Assembly: GCA_963767245.1 (NCBI GenBank)
Contig: CAVYDG010000016.1
Span: 5,819-69,818, forward strand
Length of the DNA: 64,000 bases
Direction of reading: 5' to 3'
Source: Roseiarcus sp963767245
Lineage (GTDB): Bacteria; Pseudomonadota; Alphaproteobacteria; Rhizobiales; Beijerinckiaceae
Shown here: positions 50,575-59,931 of the stretch, in pieces
How the letters are laid out: each line of letters opens with the position of its first letter
Numbering within the stretch: the first letter of the stretch is position 1
Made by a program: the position numbers and the translations under genes
Notes under the pieces: model-generated
The model's input: the letters and a program-made list of their open reading frames with translations, nothing else
Databases searched by the model: none
What the model was told of the DNA's origin: nothing

Positions 50575-51984
50575 ATGTCCACGAGTCAGAGCGTTCAGGG
50601 CCTTATCAAGTGGTCGCAGCGCGGTGAGTGGCGGGGCAACTTCGAGGCGACGTTCGAGCGTCATGTCGGCCCCGCGTGCCGTGGCGCCGGCATCGGGGTC
50701 GAGGAGCTCGCGGAGATCATCGGGAATCAGTGGATGTCGACGCTGTGGGGATGCGCCTTCGAGGATCTCGTTTCAGCCGGGCGTGCCGAGCGCAACGTCG
50801 CGGAGGACTATTTGAAGCGCCGCGGTTGGAAAGAGAGCGCTGGGACTCGCGCCTACATCGAGGCGCTGCGGCGCTCGAGTATGAGCCTCTACGAGGTCAG
50901 CGAGATAGAAGTCGGCGTGAGCTTCCTGGCGCGTGATTTGGTGCGCCGCGGAGATCCGGTGCGGGTGTTTGAGCGATCGGCGACACGAAGCCTGGCGCAG
51001 TGGGACCGAATTGCCGCGCGGGTGGTGACGGTCCTAGGCAGGACCCAGATTACCGGCAGCGTGTTGCCCTTCTCCCATCAGCTCGGTGAAGAAGCGCTGG
51101 CGTCGATCGAACGAGTGCGGAAGAAAGCGCGCGCCGAGGCGGAGAAGCTTGCGCGTTCACTCGGGCGGAACGTCGATGATAGCGCCTTTGAGCTCGTGAC
51201 CGGGGTCGATGAAGTTCTTGCTGGATCGGCATTCATGTTCAGCAATCTGTGGCTCGACGACTTGCTCCGCCGAGCTCTTAACCCGTCCTTGCCGCAGATG
51301 CAGAACACCGACGGCGAGCCCCTCGAGTTCATAACCGTCCACTTTCCGCTAGTTTCGAAGTCGAATCCACCGGCCATCCGCGCAGCGCTGGATGACCTGC
51401 CGCTCCTGTGGAAGGAGAGCGACGCCTGCTGGAACTGGGTCGAGGAGAAGGCGCCGCGGCGGAAGTCCGCAAAGGGACAGGCGCGCGATACCCAGACCTT
51501 CGGCACGACGATGGACGACGGCGCCATTCTGCTGGGCAACGTCGAACTCGCGGCAAAAGCGGTCACGTTGTCGGTCAACTCGGAAGCCCGGGCCGCTCGC
51601 GGACGAGCGCTGCTGGAATCGGTTCTCGGGGATCTGGTACGGATTCCCGTCGTCGAGCGGCAGACCGTCGAACAGATGATGGCATTGTCGGGCGACCGAT
51701 CGAGTGCGCGGCACGCCCTTCACCTCCCACCCGATGAAGAGCGCCGCATCATCCACCAAAGCCTCACGGACCATTACCGCCGGGCGCTGGACGAGCCGAT
51801 CCCTAACCTTGGCAACCAGTCGCCGCGAAAGGCGGCGAACACAGCGAAAGGTCGGGAGAAGGTGATCGGCTGGTTAAAGATGCTGGAGAACCATTCCGCG
51901 CGGCGGGGGCGTGAAGATCCGGTAGGCACCTACGACTTCACCTGGATCTGGAAGGAACTTGGCCTTGGTGACGAGCGTCGATGA
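50575..51984 (+). CDS. Hypothetical 470-residue protein with C-terminal SEC-C/MbcA-like block
   Basis: From MSTSQSVQGLIKWSQRGEWR (start chosen at the end of a short leader; the frame is open from 50452). The central part is helical with no clear catalytic motif (LRRSSMSLYEVSEIEVGVSF, RKKARAEAEKLARSLGRNVD). The C-terminus HQSLTDHYRRALDEPIPNLG, then NQSPRKAANTAKGREKVIGW, YDFTWIWKELGL, resembles the W-L-D-x-P-I-P-x-L-x-x-x-T-P-R block seen at the end of SEC-C and MbcA/ParS-like proteins. It appears intact. Function unknown. Confidence 0.6.
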   Translation: MSTSQSVQGLIKWSQRGEWRGNFEATFERHVGPACRGAGIGVEELAEIIGNQWMSTLWGCAFEDLVSAGRAERNVAEDYLKRRGWKESAGTRAYIEALRRSSMSLYEVSEIEVGVSFLARDLVRRGDPVRVFERSATRSLAQWDRIAARVVTVLGRTQITGSVLPFSHQLGEEALASIERVRKKARAEAEKLARSLGRNVDDSAFELVTGVDEVLAGSAFMFSNLWLDDLLRRALNPSLPQMQNTDGEPLEFITVHFPLVSKSNPPAIRAALDDLPLLWKESDACWNWVEEKAPRRKSAKGQARDTQTFGTTMDDGAILLGNVELAAKAVTLSVNSEARAARGRALLESVLGDLVRIPVVERQTVEQMMALSGDRSSARHALHLPPDEERRIIHQSLTDHYRRALDEPIPNLGNQSPRKAANTAKGREKVIGWLKMLENHSARRGREDPVGTYDFTWIWKELGLGDERR

Positions 51985-52008
51985 ACCGAAGTTCTGGCCT
52001 CAACGGGT

Positions 52009-52034
52009 GTTGATTTCCACTGAGATCTGACCCG
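52009..52034 (-). mobile_element. Isolated IS21 (type C) end
   Basis: TGTTGATTTCCACTGAGATC followed by TGACCC matches the tip at 42302. No body follows. Confidence 0.6.
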
Positions 52035-52099
52035 AGCGCTACGACTGACGGTAGCGGGCACCCCACGCGCTCGATACGACCTCGGGCGCCAGCGTCGCT

Positions 52100-52480
52100 C
52101 GGGCGATCTCCATGCTCTCCACCGCCCCCGCGCGCGTGGGGCGAAGGCGCTCCTCAAAGCCAACGTTCTGAGTATTTGCGTCCGAGGCAGAAGCGGACGC
52201 CGCCGACGTCCGCTTCGCCGCGGACGGATGGAAGTGGCCCGTCTGTCCCTTCCCGGCGGGCCGGCCACGCTATAGCAACCTCAAATGCCGATAACCCTTG
52301 GCGTCGGACACTCGGACGGTACGGACGGTCAAAGAGCATGGGGAGAGGTGGAGGTGGAGGCGGAGAGTGAAGGAGAAGCCGTCACTCGTCCGCTCTTTCC
52401 TCATCTCTCCCTTTATCACCGTCGGAAACGTCCGTACCATCCGAACGTCCCGTCGCGATCCCGACCTCGTGCAACCACGA
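52100..52480 (+). repeat. Dispersed R- and P-module fragments
   Basis: 52140-52240 has GGGGCGAAGGCGCTCCTCAA and GCGGACGCCGCCGACGTCCG (R-like). 52300-52470 has an inverted pair around CTCGGACGGTACGGACGG and CCGTACCATCCGAACGTCC, a diverged P module. No gene is seen in 52035-52830. Confidence 0.5.
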
Positions 52481-52535
52481 CCGCCGGGATGTTCGGGTGA
52501 TCCAGGGCGGCTTCCCCAGGGGCATGTGTTCCGCG

Positions 52536-52830
52536 CGCGTGCGCGTGGACGTCAGAAGGCGCTCCTTCAAAGCCGCAGTTCACTGGTCAGGGCCGCGTCT
52601 CACGTGCGATCCGGAGCCAAATAGGGTGCCGTGCCCGCCGCGGACGCATGATTGAGGGCCGCCCATTCCTCATGGGCGGTCGTCGGCCGCCGGAAGGGTG
52701 AAGAAGAGGGCGTGGACCCGGCGGCCGTGAAAGCGCGGATGGCTCCGCGCAAAGCGTTTCGGCCGACCAAGCCCGTAACAGGCGTAACACGTGCCCTGTG
52801 CGGTTCCTGAGGTGGGAAAGGTTTGCCTAG
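52536..52830 (+). repeat. 291-bp flank shared with 26953-27247
   Basis: Same sequence and same strand as 26953-27247 apart from one visible change, ending in CTAG at 52827-52830, directly before IS1182 copy 2. Confidence 0.85.
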
Positions 52831-54401
52831 GAGCCTGTCTGGATAATAGCGGATTGTGGTGGCGGCGTTTGCTCGAATTGGATTCTGTTTGCTTATGAGC
52901 AAGACCTTCCGGCCCTGGACGATCGATCAGCCGCTGTTGTTGCCGCCGAGCGTTCAGGACTTTGTCGGCGAGGACCATCTGGCTCGCTTCATTTTGGCGC
53001 TTGTGCTCGAGCCTCTCGACCTTGGTGAGATCGAAGCCGCGTATGCGAGCGAGCGCGGGCAGCCGCCGTTTGACCCGGCGATGATGACGGCGCTGTTGCT
53101 GTACGGCTATTGCAACGGCGTCTACTCGTCGCGCCGGATCGCCAAGGCGGCGCGCGAACGGGTCGACTTCCTGAGCATTGTCGGGCTCGATCCGCCGGAT
53201 TTTCGCACCGTCTCTGACTTCCGCAAGCGGCACTTGAAGGTGCTTGCGGGACTGTTCGGGCAAGTTCTCAAGCTGTGCGAACAGGCGGGACTTGTGAAGC
53301 TCGGCCATGTCGCGCTCGACGGGACGAAGATCAAGGCGAACGCCTCCAAGCACAAGGCGATGAGCTACGAGCGCATGGAGAAGCGTGCGGCGGAGCTCGA
53401 GGCCGAGGTCGAGCGGTGGCTGAGCGCAGCCGAGGCTGCGGACGCCGAGGAAGACAGAGCCTTCGGCCGCGACAAGAGCGGCGAGGAGCTGCCCAAATGG
53501 GTCGCCGACAAGAAGAAGCGCGTCGAGAAGATCCGGGCGGCGAAGGCCGAATTGGAGGCCGAGGCGAAAGCGGCCGCGGCGGCCAAGGCCAAAGCGCAGG
53601 CCGAGGAGCGGCGACAAGCCGAGGGCCGCAAGAAACCGGGCAAGCCCGCCGCCCCGCCATCCGAAGAGCCTGACCCCAAAGCGCAGAAGAACTTCACCGA
53701 TCCCGAAAGCCGCATCATGAAAACCAAGGACGGCTTCATCCAGGGCTACAATGCGCAGGCGGCGGTCGACGCGACGGCGCAGGTGATCGTCGCCCACGGC
53801 CTCGACGCGAAGCAGAGCGATCAACATCAATTGGCGCCGATGGCCGACGCCATCGAAGCCAATCTGGGCAAGAAGCCGACGCAACTGTCGGCGGACGCGG
53901 GCTATTGCTCCGACGCCAACCTTACAGCGATGGAGGAACGCGAGATCGACGCCTATATCGCGCCGGGGCGGGCCAAGCACGCCGGGGAAGGAGAAGGCGG
54001 CGGCGCCCGCGTCGCCGCCATGCGCGAAAAAATCAAGGCCGGCGGGCACTCCAGCCCCTACCGCTTAAGAAAGCAGCTGCCCGAGCCGGTGTTCGGACAG
54101 ATCAAGCAGGCGCGCGGCTTCCGTCAGTTTCTCTTGCGCGGCGTCGAGAAGGTCGCCAACGAGTGGGGCCTCGTCTGCCTCGCCCACAATATCTTGAAGC
54201 TCGCCCAGGGGCGGACCCCGTCCCTGGCCGCACGCGCAACCGGCTGAGCTTCGCCACCTCGGAAACGGTGCAACGAACGATGGCCGCAAAGCTTCCACCC
54301 AACCTTACATCAAACCGGATGCGCGAATTTGCTGCATCCGGCTCTCCGACTGGCTTGAGCGGTTCAAATCCCATCTCGCCGAGGATTAAGCAGACAGGCT
54401 C
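52831..54401 (+). mobile_element. IS1182-family element, copy 2
   Basis: Ends GAGCCTGTCTG and CAGACAGGCTC, flanked by CTAG at 52827-52830 and 54402-54405. 1571 bp, the same length as copy 1 and inverted relative to it. Confidence 0.9.
52895..54247 (+). CDS. IS1182-family transposase
   Basis: Near-identical to 27402-28754 (at least one visible residue difference, MREKIKAGG here). All features of that entry apply: DUF772 N-terminus, HVALDGTKIKANAS, LSADAGYCSDANL and the C-terminal VFGQIKQARGFRQF. Intact. Confidence 0.93.
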   Translation: MSKTFRPWTIDQPLLLPPSVQDFVGEDHLARFILALVLEPLDLGEIEAAYASERGQPPFDPAMMTALLLYGYCNGVYSSRRIAKAARERVDFLSIVGLDPPDFRTVSDFRKRHLKVLAGLFGQVLKLCEQAGLVKLGHVALDGTKIKANASKHKAMSYERMEKRAAELEAEVERWLSAAEAADAEEDRAFGRDKSGEELPKWVADKKKRVEKIRAAKAELEAEAKAAAAAKAKAQAEERRQAEGRKKPGKPAAPPSEEPDPKAQKNFTDPESRIMKTKDGFIQGYNAQAAVDATAQVIVAHGLDAKQSDQHQLAPMADAIEANLGKKPTQLSADAGYCSDANLTAMEEREIDAYIAPGRAKHAGEGEGGGARVAAMREKIKAGGHSSPYRLRKQLPEPVFGQIKQARGFRQFLLRGVEKVANEWGLVCLAHNILKLAQGRTPSLAARATG

Positions 54402-54643
54402 CTAGAGAACCGGAGATCGGGCGCCCGACCACGGCTACGGCGTAACGTGCTACAACGTGTTACGCCCGTTCTCGGCAGGTTGAGCCCCGTCGGCGAGACG
54501 CGGTTGTGGAGATCGAGGGCTCGGGCGCCGCGCTGTTGAACCTGTTATCGTTGTGTCGAGCGGCCTCAATATTGACGCGTCCGGGGTCAGCGGACCTAGA
54601 TAAGGATACGGCGGCGGCGCGGTCCGAGGGGGAGGAGCATTCG

Positions 54644-55411
54644 ATGGCTTTGCGACACCCCTTCGCCGTCCAGCTATATAGCGCGAGGAAGTTCCCGCCG
54701 CTGGAATCGCAGATTGCCATCGTGGCCCGTTGCGGTTTCACCCACGTCGAAACGTTCGGCCCGCTGAACCAATCGCCGGACGAGACCCGCCGCGCCCTCG
54801 ATCGCCATGGGCTGGCGGCCGTGAGCGCGCATATCGGCGTAGACGAATTGGAGAGTGACGCGCCAGCCGTTGTGAGGGCGGCCCATCTGCTCGGCGTCGA
54901 GTTCGTCGTCGCCCCCTATCTGTCGCCCGAAAAGCGGCCCAAGGATCGCGCGGGCTGGATGGCGTTCGGGGAGCGGCTCGCGCGCACTCGCAATCTGATC
55001 GAGCGCGAAGGCCTCCGCTTCGCCTGGCACAACCATGACTTCGAATTCCAACCTTTGCCGGACGGCAGCTACCCGATCGAGCATATTCTTGGCTCAGACC
55101 TCGCCTGGGAGGCCGACCTCGCCTGGGTGACGCTCGGCGGTGGGGACCCGATTGGGTGGATCGATCGTTATCGCCACCGCATTCCGCTGATCCATGTCAA
55201 AGACGTCGCCCCGGTCGGCGAAAGAACGAACGAGGACGGCTGGGCCGACGTCGGCGAGGGTGCGCTGCCGTGGCCGGCGCTGTGGAGCGCATGCGTGGCG
55301 GCGGGCGCCGAGGTGATGATCGCCGAGCACGACAATCCGAGCGACTTCGACCGGTTCGCGCGCGTGAGCTGCGGGGCCATGCGGACCTTCTTGCAGGCGA
55401 CGCCGTCATGA
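54644..55411 (+). CDS. Sugar phosphate isomerase/epimerase (TIM barrel)
   Basis: Start at 54644 with ribosome site GGGGGAGGAG. MALRHPFAVQLYSARKFPPL, then VARCGFTHVETFGP, HIGVDELESDAP, LRFAWHNHDFEFQPLPDG, DLAWVTLGGGDP, IPLIHVKDVAP and EVMIAEHDNP trace a xylose-isomerase-like TIM barrel with metal-binding His/Glu/Asp positions; 255 residues, a normal length. Likely acts on a sugar or inositol-type substrate. It is translationally coupled (ATGA) to the oxidoreductase gene, a common catabolic pairing, but that partner is broken. Confidence 0.82.
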   Translation: MALRHPFAVQLYSARKFPPLESQIAIVARCGFTHVETFGPLNQSPDETRRALDRHGLAAVSAHIGVDELESDAPAVVRAAHLLGVEFVVAPYLSPEKRPKDRAGWMAFGERLARTRNLIEREGLRFAWHNHDFEFQPLPDGSYPIEHILGSDLAWEADLAWVTLGGGDPIGWIDRYRHRIPLIHVKDVAPVGERTNEDGWADVGEGALPWPALWSACVAAGAEVMIAEHDNPSDFDRFARVSCGAMRTFLQATPS

Positions 55412-56538
55412 GCGTTGGCGTCGGCGTCATCGGTTGCGGCAACATCTCCGAAGTCTACCTCGTCAACGCGAAGCTTTTTCGCGACATTCGCGTCGTCGCC
55501 TGCGCCGGGAGGAGGCAGCCAAGCGTCAGGCTGACCGTCATGGCGTCGTCGCCGCCCGTGTCGCCGATCTTTTGAAGCGCGACGATGTCGACGTCGTTCT
55601 CAACCTGACCATTCCCGAGGCGCACGCCGAAGTGTCGCTCGCCGCGCTCGAAGCCGGAAAGCACGTCTACAGCGAGAAGCCACTGGCGACGACGGTCGCG
55701 GACGGCGAACAAATCCTTGCCGCCGCCGAGCAGCGTCGTCTCCGCGTCGGAGCGGCGCCCGACACAATTCTTGGCGCGGGGTGCCAGACCGCGCGTCGGG
55801 CCATCGACGCAGGCAAAATTGGCCGGCCGTTGTCCGCCGTCGCCGCGATCATGTCCCATGGCATGGAACATTGGCATCCGAACCCTGGCTTTTTCTTCCG
55901 CAAGGGCGCCGGTCCTGTGCTTGACATGGGGCCCTACTACGTGTCCGCGCTGGTCAGCCTGCTCGGGGCCGTCTCGTCGGTGCAGGCGGTCGCGAACATT
56001 GGTTTTGCCGAACGGGTGGTTTCCACCCCAGGGCTCGAAGCTCCTCGGGCAGACGATCCGCGCGGAGACGCCAACGTCTGTCCAGGCGCTTCTGGAATTC
56101 GCCTCGGGCGCGCAGGCGACTTTTCTTGCGAGCTGGGATGTCTGGAAGCACAGCTTGCCGCCGATCGAGCTGCATGGCGAAACGGCGTCCCTCCGCCTGC
56201 CCGACCCGAACTGGTTCGGAGGCCGCGTCCAGATTGCGGAGGGCCTCGGCGGATGGCGCGCGATTTCGGCGCGTGGGGAGCCGTTCTCTGCTGCCAACTG
56301 GCCTTTGTCGAGGCCCGCGCACGCCAATTATCGCGGTCTCGCACTTGCCGACATGGCCCGCGCGATCGTCGAAGGCCGCCTGCATCGCGCCGACGGCAAG
56401 TTAGCTCTCCACGCGCTCGTGGTAATGACGGGCATGCTGGACGCGGCTGCCGACGGCCGAAAGGTCGCCATTACTGTACCGTGCAAACGGCCCGAGCCGT
56501 TCACCGCACGCGAAGCGAAGAGCCTGCTCAGGGGCTAG
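55408..56538 (+). pseudogene. Gfo/Idh/MocA-family oxidoreductase, two frameshifts
   Basis: MSVGVGVIGCGNISEVYLVN (Rossmann GxGxxx) starts inside the isomerase stop. The frame breaks near 55505 and resumes in another frame with GVVAARVADLLKRDDVDVVL, HVYSEKPLATTVADGEQILA (EKP motif), HWHPNPGFFFRKGAGPVLDM and GPYYVSALVSLLGAVSSVQA. It breaks again near 56030 and continues SVQALLEFASGAQATFLASW to PCKRPEPFTAREAKSLLRG. NAD(P)-dependent sugar dehydrogenase family; inactive if the indels are real. Confidence 0.82.
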
Positions 56539-56619
56539 GCTTGAACAGGTCGGTTCCGCTCGCCCGCCAACGCGAAGGATCTCCAGCACCCGAGCGAGAC
56601 GAGACTCTCACCGCGCGCG

Positions 56620-56712
56620 ATAGGGCAATGCCGCCGTTCTGGTCAGGCCCGCGTTTCCTGTTCCATCAAGCTAAGGAAGGCGCCGTCGACGGCCGCGTCA
56701 CCGCGGCCGGAT
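56620..56712 (+). repeat. Dispersed R-module fragment
   Basis: GCCGCCGTTCTGGTCAGGCC, GAAGGCGCCGTCGACGGCCG and CGTCACCGCGGCC match the middle of the R repeat. Confidence 0.5.
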
Positions 56713-56778
56713 CGAGGACAGCGTGAGCTTCGATTCTAGCGACGAGAGTCGACACTTGCTGCCCTTAGGTCCCTGAGG

Positions 56779-57222
56779 TTAAGCTCTCATCCGCAACCGC
56801 GCGCCGGGACCTTCACCGGCTGAGCCCTTTGCCAGCCTCACGATTACGTCGCTGAAGTTCCTGTCGTTCGGCTCGCGTAACCGCAGCAGCCGGCTGAGTA
56901 ACGCGCGAGGAAGCGAGATCGGGTATCCGCCGAGATTGTCCACTTCGGAGGGATCAGGTGTGCGGTCCGCAACCGCAGTATAGGCCTCAGCGCTGAGGGA
57001 AACGGTGACGACCTCGTCGCCGCCATCGCCGTCCTCGGAGTTCCTTGCCCGCGCCTCATGCTCCTCTCTCGTCGGCAAGCTGTCGAACGGCGGCTCGTAT
57101 CCTCTTGCCTCATAGAGCGGCTTAGGAATTTCCCCGGGCGGGGATGCAATACCATAGACGACTCGAGCATATTCTGCCCCGCCCTCTGGAGTTTTTGTCT
57201 GATAGAGGCCTCTCGCGCTCAT
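56779..57222 (-). CDS. Hypothetical protein
   Basis: From MSARGLYQTKTPEGGAEYAR, 147 residues. GYEPPFDSLPTREEHEARAR and an acidic NSEDGDGGDEVVTVSLSAEA lead into PISLPRALLSRLLRLREPND and DVIVRLAKGSAGE, perhaps a ribbon-helix-helix-like end. A longer frame from 57498 is possible but compositionally poor. Family unknown. No gene is seen in 57223-57754. Confidence 0.5.
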   Translation of the reverse strand: MSARGLYQTKTPEGGAEYARVVYGIASPPGEIPKPLYEARGYEPPFDSLPTREEHEARARNSEDGDGGDEVVTVSLSAEAYTAVADRTPDPSEVDNLGGYPISLPRALLSRLLRLREPNDRNFSDVIVRLAKGSAGEGPGARLRMRA

Positions 57223-57754
57223 CGCACAATGCCCAAGTTTTGCGCCGTCCGATCTGAAACACGGCCAAGTCAAGATTCGATTAACTGCGGCGGATCTTGA
57301 GCCGATCGAGGACGTGCCGGCCGAGGGTGAGGGGGTAGGCGCCCGGCCGTCGGAGGCGCACATCGGTTTCGGAGCTTTCGGCAGTGTCGACGCGATTGCC
57401 GCAAAGGCGGTCGAAGCTCGGCCATTCAGGGGGTGGGCGTCCTTCGATCGCCATCGCTCGCGCAGGGGAAAAAACGGGCCGCTGAGCGGCCCGGCCACGC
57501 AGTCTGGGGCTTTGTTCTGGGCTTTAATCGCTGAACGGTGTCCGCGGCCGACGATCTCTGAGCCCCCGAAATTACTGAACGGTGAAGGTTGGGTGGGAGC
57601 CGTTGCGTTCCGCTGTGATTGCGTGCGCGTCGCACAAGATTCACACGGCAGCCTTTAAAAGGTAAAGCCGGTCAAGCGGGAGCCTCTACCAAATGCGGCT
57701 TGGTTCCGTCATCCCTCCAGCCCGCGAGGTTGATCGTTGATCTACACGCCGCCG

Positions 57755-58072
57755 TCACCCTCCTCGCCGGTAAAGGCGATGGCGGCTTCCGCCTGGCGTC
57801 TGGATCAGTATGGCGTCGGTCTCAACCGCGAGCACGACCGCGTCATTGACGCACCATGCCGCGCCCATGGCTGACAGGTTGGCGAAGGGCTCCGGGCAGT
57901 TGAACAGTTCGTCGGAGGCCCAGCCCTTCGACATGGCGATCTTGGCCCAGTTCATGGCGAAGCGCTGAGCACCGCGCCGCGCCCGTTTGAAGCGGTTGGG
58001 CGCCACATCAGGCGGGCAGGCGCTGCAAGCGACCTCGTGGGCGAAATGCCGGTTGAGGACTTGCGGGCGCAA
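57755..58072 (-). CDS. Small hypothetical protein
   Basis: The C-terminal part MSKGWASDELFNCPEPFANL, then SAMGAAWCVNDAVVLAVETD and GGSRHRLYRRGG resembles a small alphaproteobacterial family with a WxxxxAxxxGW...LFG...GAAW pattern. Starts at 58072 (105 residues) or 57955 (MNWAKIAMSK) are both possible. Function unknown. Confidence 0.5.
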   Translation of the reverse strand: MRPQVLNRHFAHEVACSACPPDVAPNRFKRARRGAQRFAMNWAKIAMSKGWASDELFNCPEPFANLSAMGAAWCVNDAVVLAVETDAILIQTPGGSRHRLYRRGG

Positions 58073-58297
58073 GGGCGCGCTCGGATCAGCATGCGTCGCC
58101 TTCGTTTGCTCCCCTTTTATAAGGGTCGCTCGGTCGGGGGCGTCAGCGTCAACGCGGACGTGGACGAAGGGTTACAGAAACCTTAAAGGTTCTCGCGTCC
58201 ACCTCATCATCGCCCACCGATCTGCAAAAGTTAACTGGCCGGAAAGCGAACGCGATCAGCCTTGCTCGGCGATTCGTTTTTCGTGAGAGTCTAGGGC

Positions 58298-58402
58298 ATG
58301 AATTTGTCGCGTTATCATTGGTGGACGGCAGTCGCGTTCGAGTACGCGCTCCTTGCGGCGGTGGCCGTTGTCCTGATCACAGTCGCCGTTCGGGTCTGCT
58401 AG
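58298..58402 (+). CDS. Tiny membrane protein
   Basis: MNLSRYHWWTAVAFEYALLA, then AVAVVLITVAVRVC, 34 residues forming one membrane helix. It is followed at once by a strong hairpin. Support is composition only. Confidence 0.3.
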   Translation: MNLSRYHWWTAVAFEYALLAAVAVVLITVAVRVC

Positions 58403-58435
58403 AAAAAGGCCCCGCCAAAAGGGGTTGGCGGGGCC
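58403..58435 (-). terminator. Intrinsic terminator, minus direction
   Basis: Perfect 11-bp stem GGCCCCGCCAA / TTGGCGGGGCC (58408-58418 and 58425-58435). The A-run at 58403-58407 becomes the T-tract when read on the minus strand. Confidence 0.7.
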
Positions 58436-58511
58436 GAAGGGCGCACGATCTGGATGGGGGCAAGCAAATCGCGCGCCTGTGGAAGAATGGCACACGCAGC
58501 CGATGACAGAC

Positions 58512-58563
58512 AGGCGCCACTGCGCCTTTTGCACAAAAAAGAACCCCGCCGGTGAGGGCGGGG
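58512..58563. terminator. Back-to-back terminator hairpins
   Basis: AGGCGC cact GCGCCT followed by TTTT reads plus-strand (58512-58530). CCCCGCC / GGCGGGG (58544-58550, 58557-58563), preceded by an A-rich run, reads minus-strand. Confidence 0.6.
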
Positions 58564-58651
58564 CTTGAGGTTCCTCTAGTCGGACGCGGTGATCCTGACG
58601 CCATTTTATTACCGCAGCAATCCGGGATTGTACCTATCCCTCGCCGATATG

Positions 58652-58689
58652 AAAAAGCCCCGCTGGCCGAGGGCGATCGACCGCGGGGC
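58652..58689 (-). terminator. Hairpin with T-tract on minus strand
   Basis: GCCCCGC (58657-58663) and GCGGGGC (58683-58689) with AAAAA at 58652-58656; a longer loop than the two preceding ones. Confidence 0.45.
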
Positions 58690-58730
58690 AATGAGGCGCG
58701 CCGGGCTGGGGGGCAAAGACGGCGCGCCAG

Positions 58731-59459
58731 AAGCGCGCCGTCGCTGGCGGCCAGATGCCAAGTCTCCTTCATGCCCAGAGCCTTCACGCAAACGACGGCG
58801 CCGACCTTCTGGCGAGTGGCGGTGACTTCGGCGTCGCGCAACATGCGCGCCCGCCCGCCTTTGCCGACCCAGTCGGCGGCCAACCGCGTTTCGCCGTCGG
58901 CGGCGCTGACATGGATGTCGCCGCGAAACCGGGCTAGGATCGTCACTGCAACGCCATCAGGCAGAAGCGCCTTTAGCCGGGACAGGCACAGGTCCTCGAA
59001 ATCGTTGCGCTGGTTTTTCAGTTCGTCCTTGTCGACGGTGAGCCAGAGGAGGGGCATGGCCCTTCCGTGGCGGGGGACGAGGCGCAGCGCGAGCGTGGAC
59101 TGGTTGTCGGCGTCGAAGTCGGTCCAATCCATCGCCACGACGATCTCGCGCCGCTCGCCCACCAACTCGCGAACCCACGAGGCGAACAAGTCCCAGGGGA
59201 CCACGCCCGCGTTGCTCAGCAAGCGGTCGACCTGTTTGATCGCGGACTTGGCGAACAATCCGCGTGCCTGCGCGAGCGCCTGCCCGATCAAGGACACCGC
59301 GAGCGCCGCCCCGGTCATCACCCCGAGCGCTCCGTTGGCCAAAGACAGCACGCGCTTGGCGTGCAAGTCGTCGATGAACACCCGTTTCAAGAATTGATGA
59401 ACGAAATCAAATCGCTCCTTAGGCGCTCGCATCGATCCCCCGGCCCACTGATTCTCCAT
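58731..59459 (-). pseudogene. IS4-family transposase, internal deletion and 3' truncation
   Basis: MENQWAGGSMRAPKERFDFV through PDGVAVTILA matches the intact copy. The next ~22 residues (DRGFGDVKLFEFLESLRFRY and VI, with the second catalytic Asp) are deleted in frame, and the sequence rejoins at RFRGDIHVSAADGETR. Homology ends after AASDGAL; the catalytic Glu region is absent and the frame runs on into the terminator cluster. Confidence 0.82.
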
Positions 59460-59516
59460 TCGGGCGCCTGAGGACTCCCAAACTCAGGCTTTTTCGAGTC
59501 CCACAAATTCATGAGC
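58731..59516 (-). mobile_element. IS4-family element, deleted copy
   Basis: Matches the left half of 28990-30257. The outer end keeps CATGAAT but has lost ~10 bases of the inverted repeat, and homology stops abruptly at ~58731, so the other end is missing. Confidence 0.8.
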
Positions 59517-59703
59517 CCAAACTGTCCTCGATCCACCCGTGGTTACTTGCCGGTTACAGTTTCGCAAATTCACTCCAGTGCACGTGCGTTCAAACCTGCT
59601 CACCCCAGTTCACGAATCCCTCCCGAACCATTTCGTGTATTCCTGTGAACCCACGTGAACGCCCTTGAACGGCGGCGCACTCCTTGAACACCCTGAACCC
59701 ACG

Positions 59704-59749
59704 CTTCCTAAACCTGGGGTCAGAGGTTCAAGTCCTCTCCGGGACGCCA
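59704..59749 (+). other. tRNA-Arg(CCT) 3' half, probable attachment-site scar
   Basis: CTTCCTAAACC is an anticodon loop with CCT. It is followed by the T-arm AGAGG TTCAAGT CCTCT, the acceptor strand CCGGGAC, discriminator G and encoded CCA. The preceding bases cannot form the 5' half of the anticodon stem, D-arm or acceptor. Tyrosine integrases often cross over in the anticodon loop and leave such a 3' copy. Several TGAAC direct repeats (about 59590-59700) and GTGCAC/GTGAAC repeats (59770-59795) flank it, possibly arm-type sites. Confidence 0.65.
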
Positions 59750-59931
59750 TTCTCCATACAATTTCCGGTGCACAGAAGTGCACGGAAGTGAACTCCCGTG
59801 CAACCGGGAGACGCAATTACAGGCTACGGAAGTGGTTTTGGAGGAAGGAGCACAGCCGCGGTTACCGCGCGGTTACAAGTACGAACGACAGCCCAAGCGA
59901 TGGGGAATCCGGCTTGGGACCTGAAATAAGG

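Noticed and set aside
59610..59816. Minus-strand ORF with RRGLEPLTPGLGS
   Set aside because: This phrase is the known false translation of the antisense of a tRNA 3' end; the tRNA-Arg half explains it.
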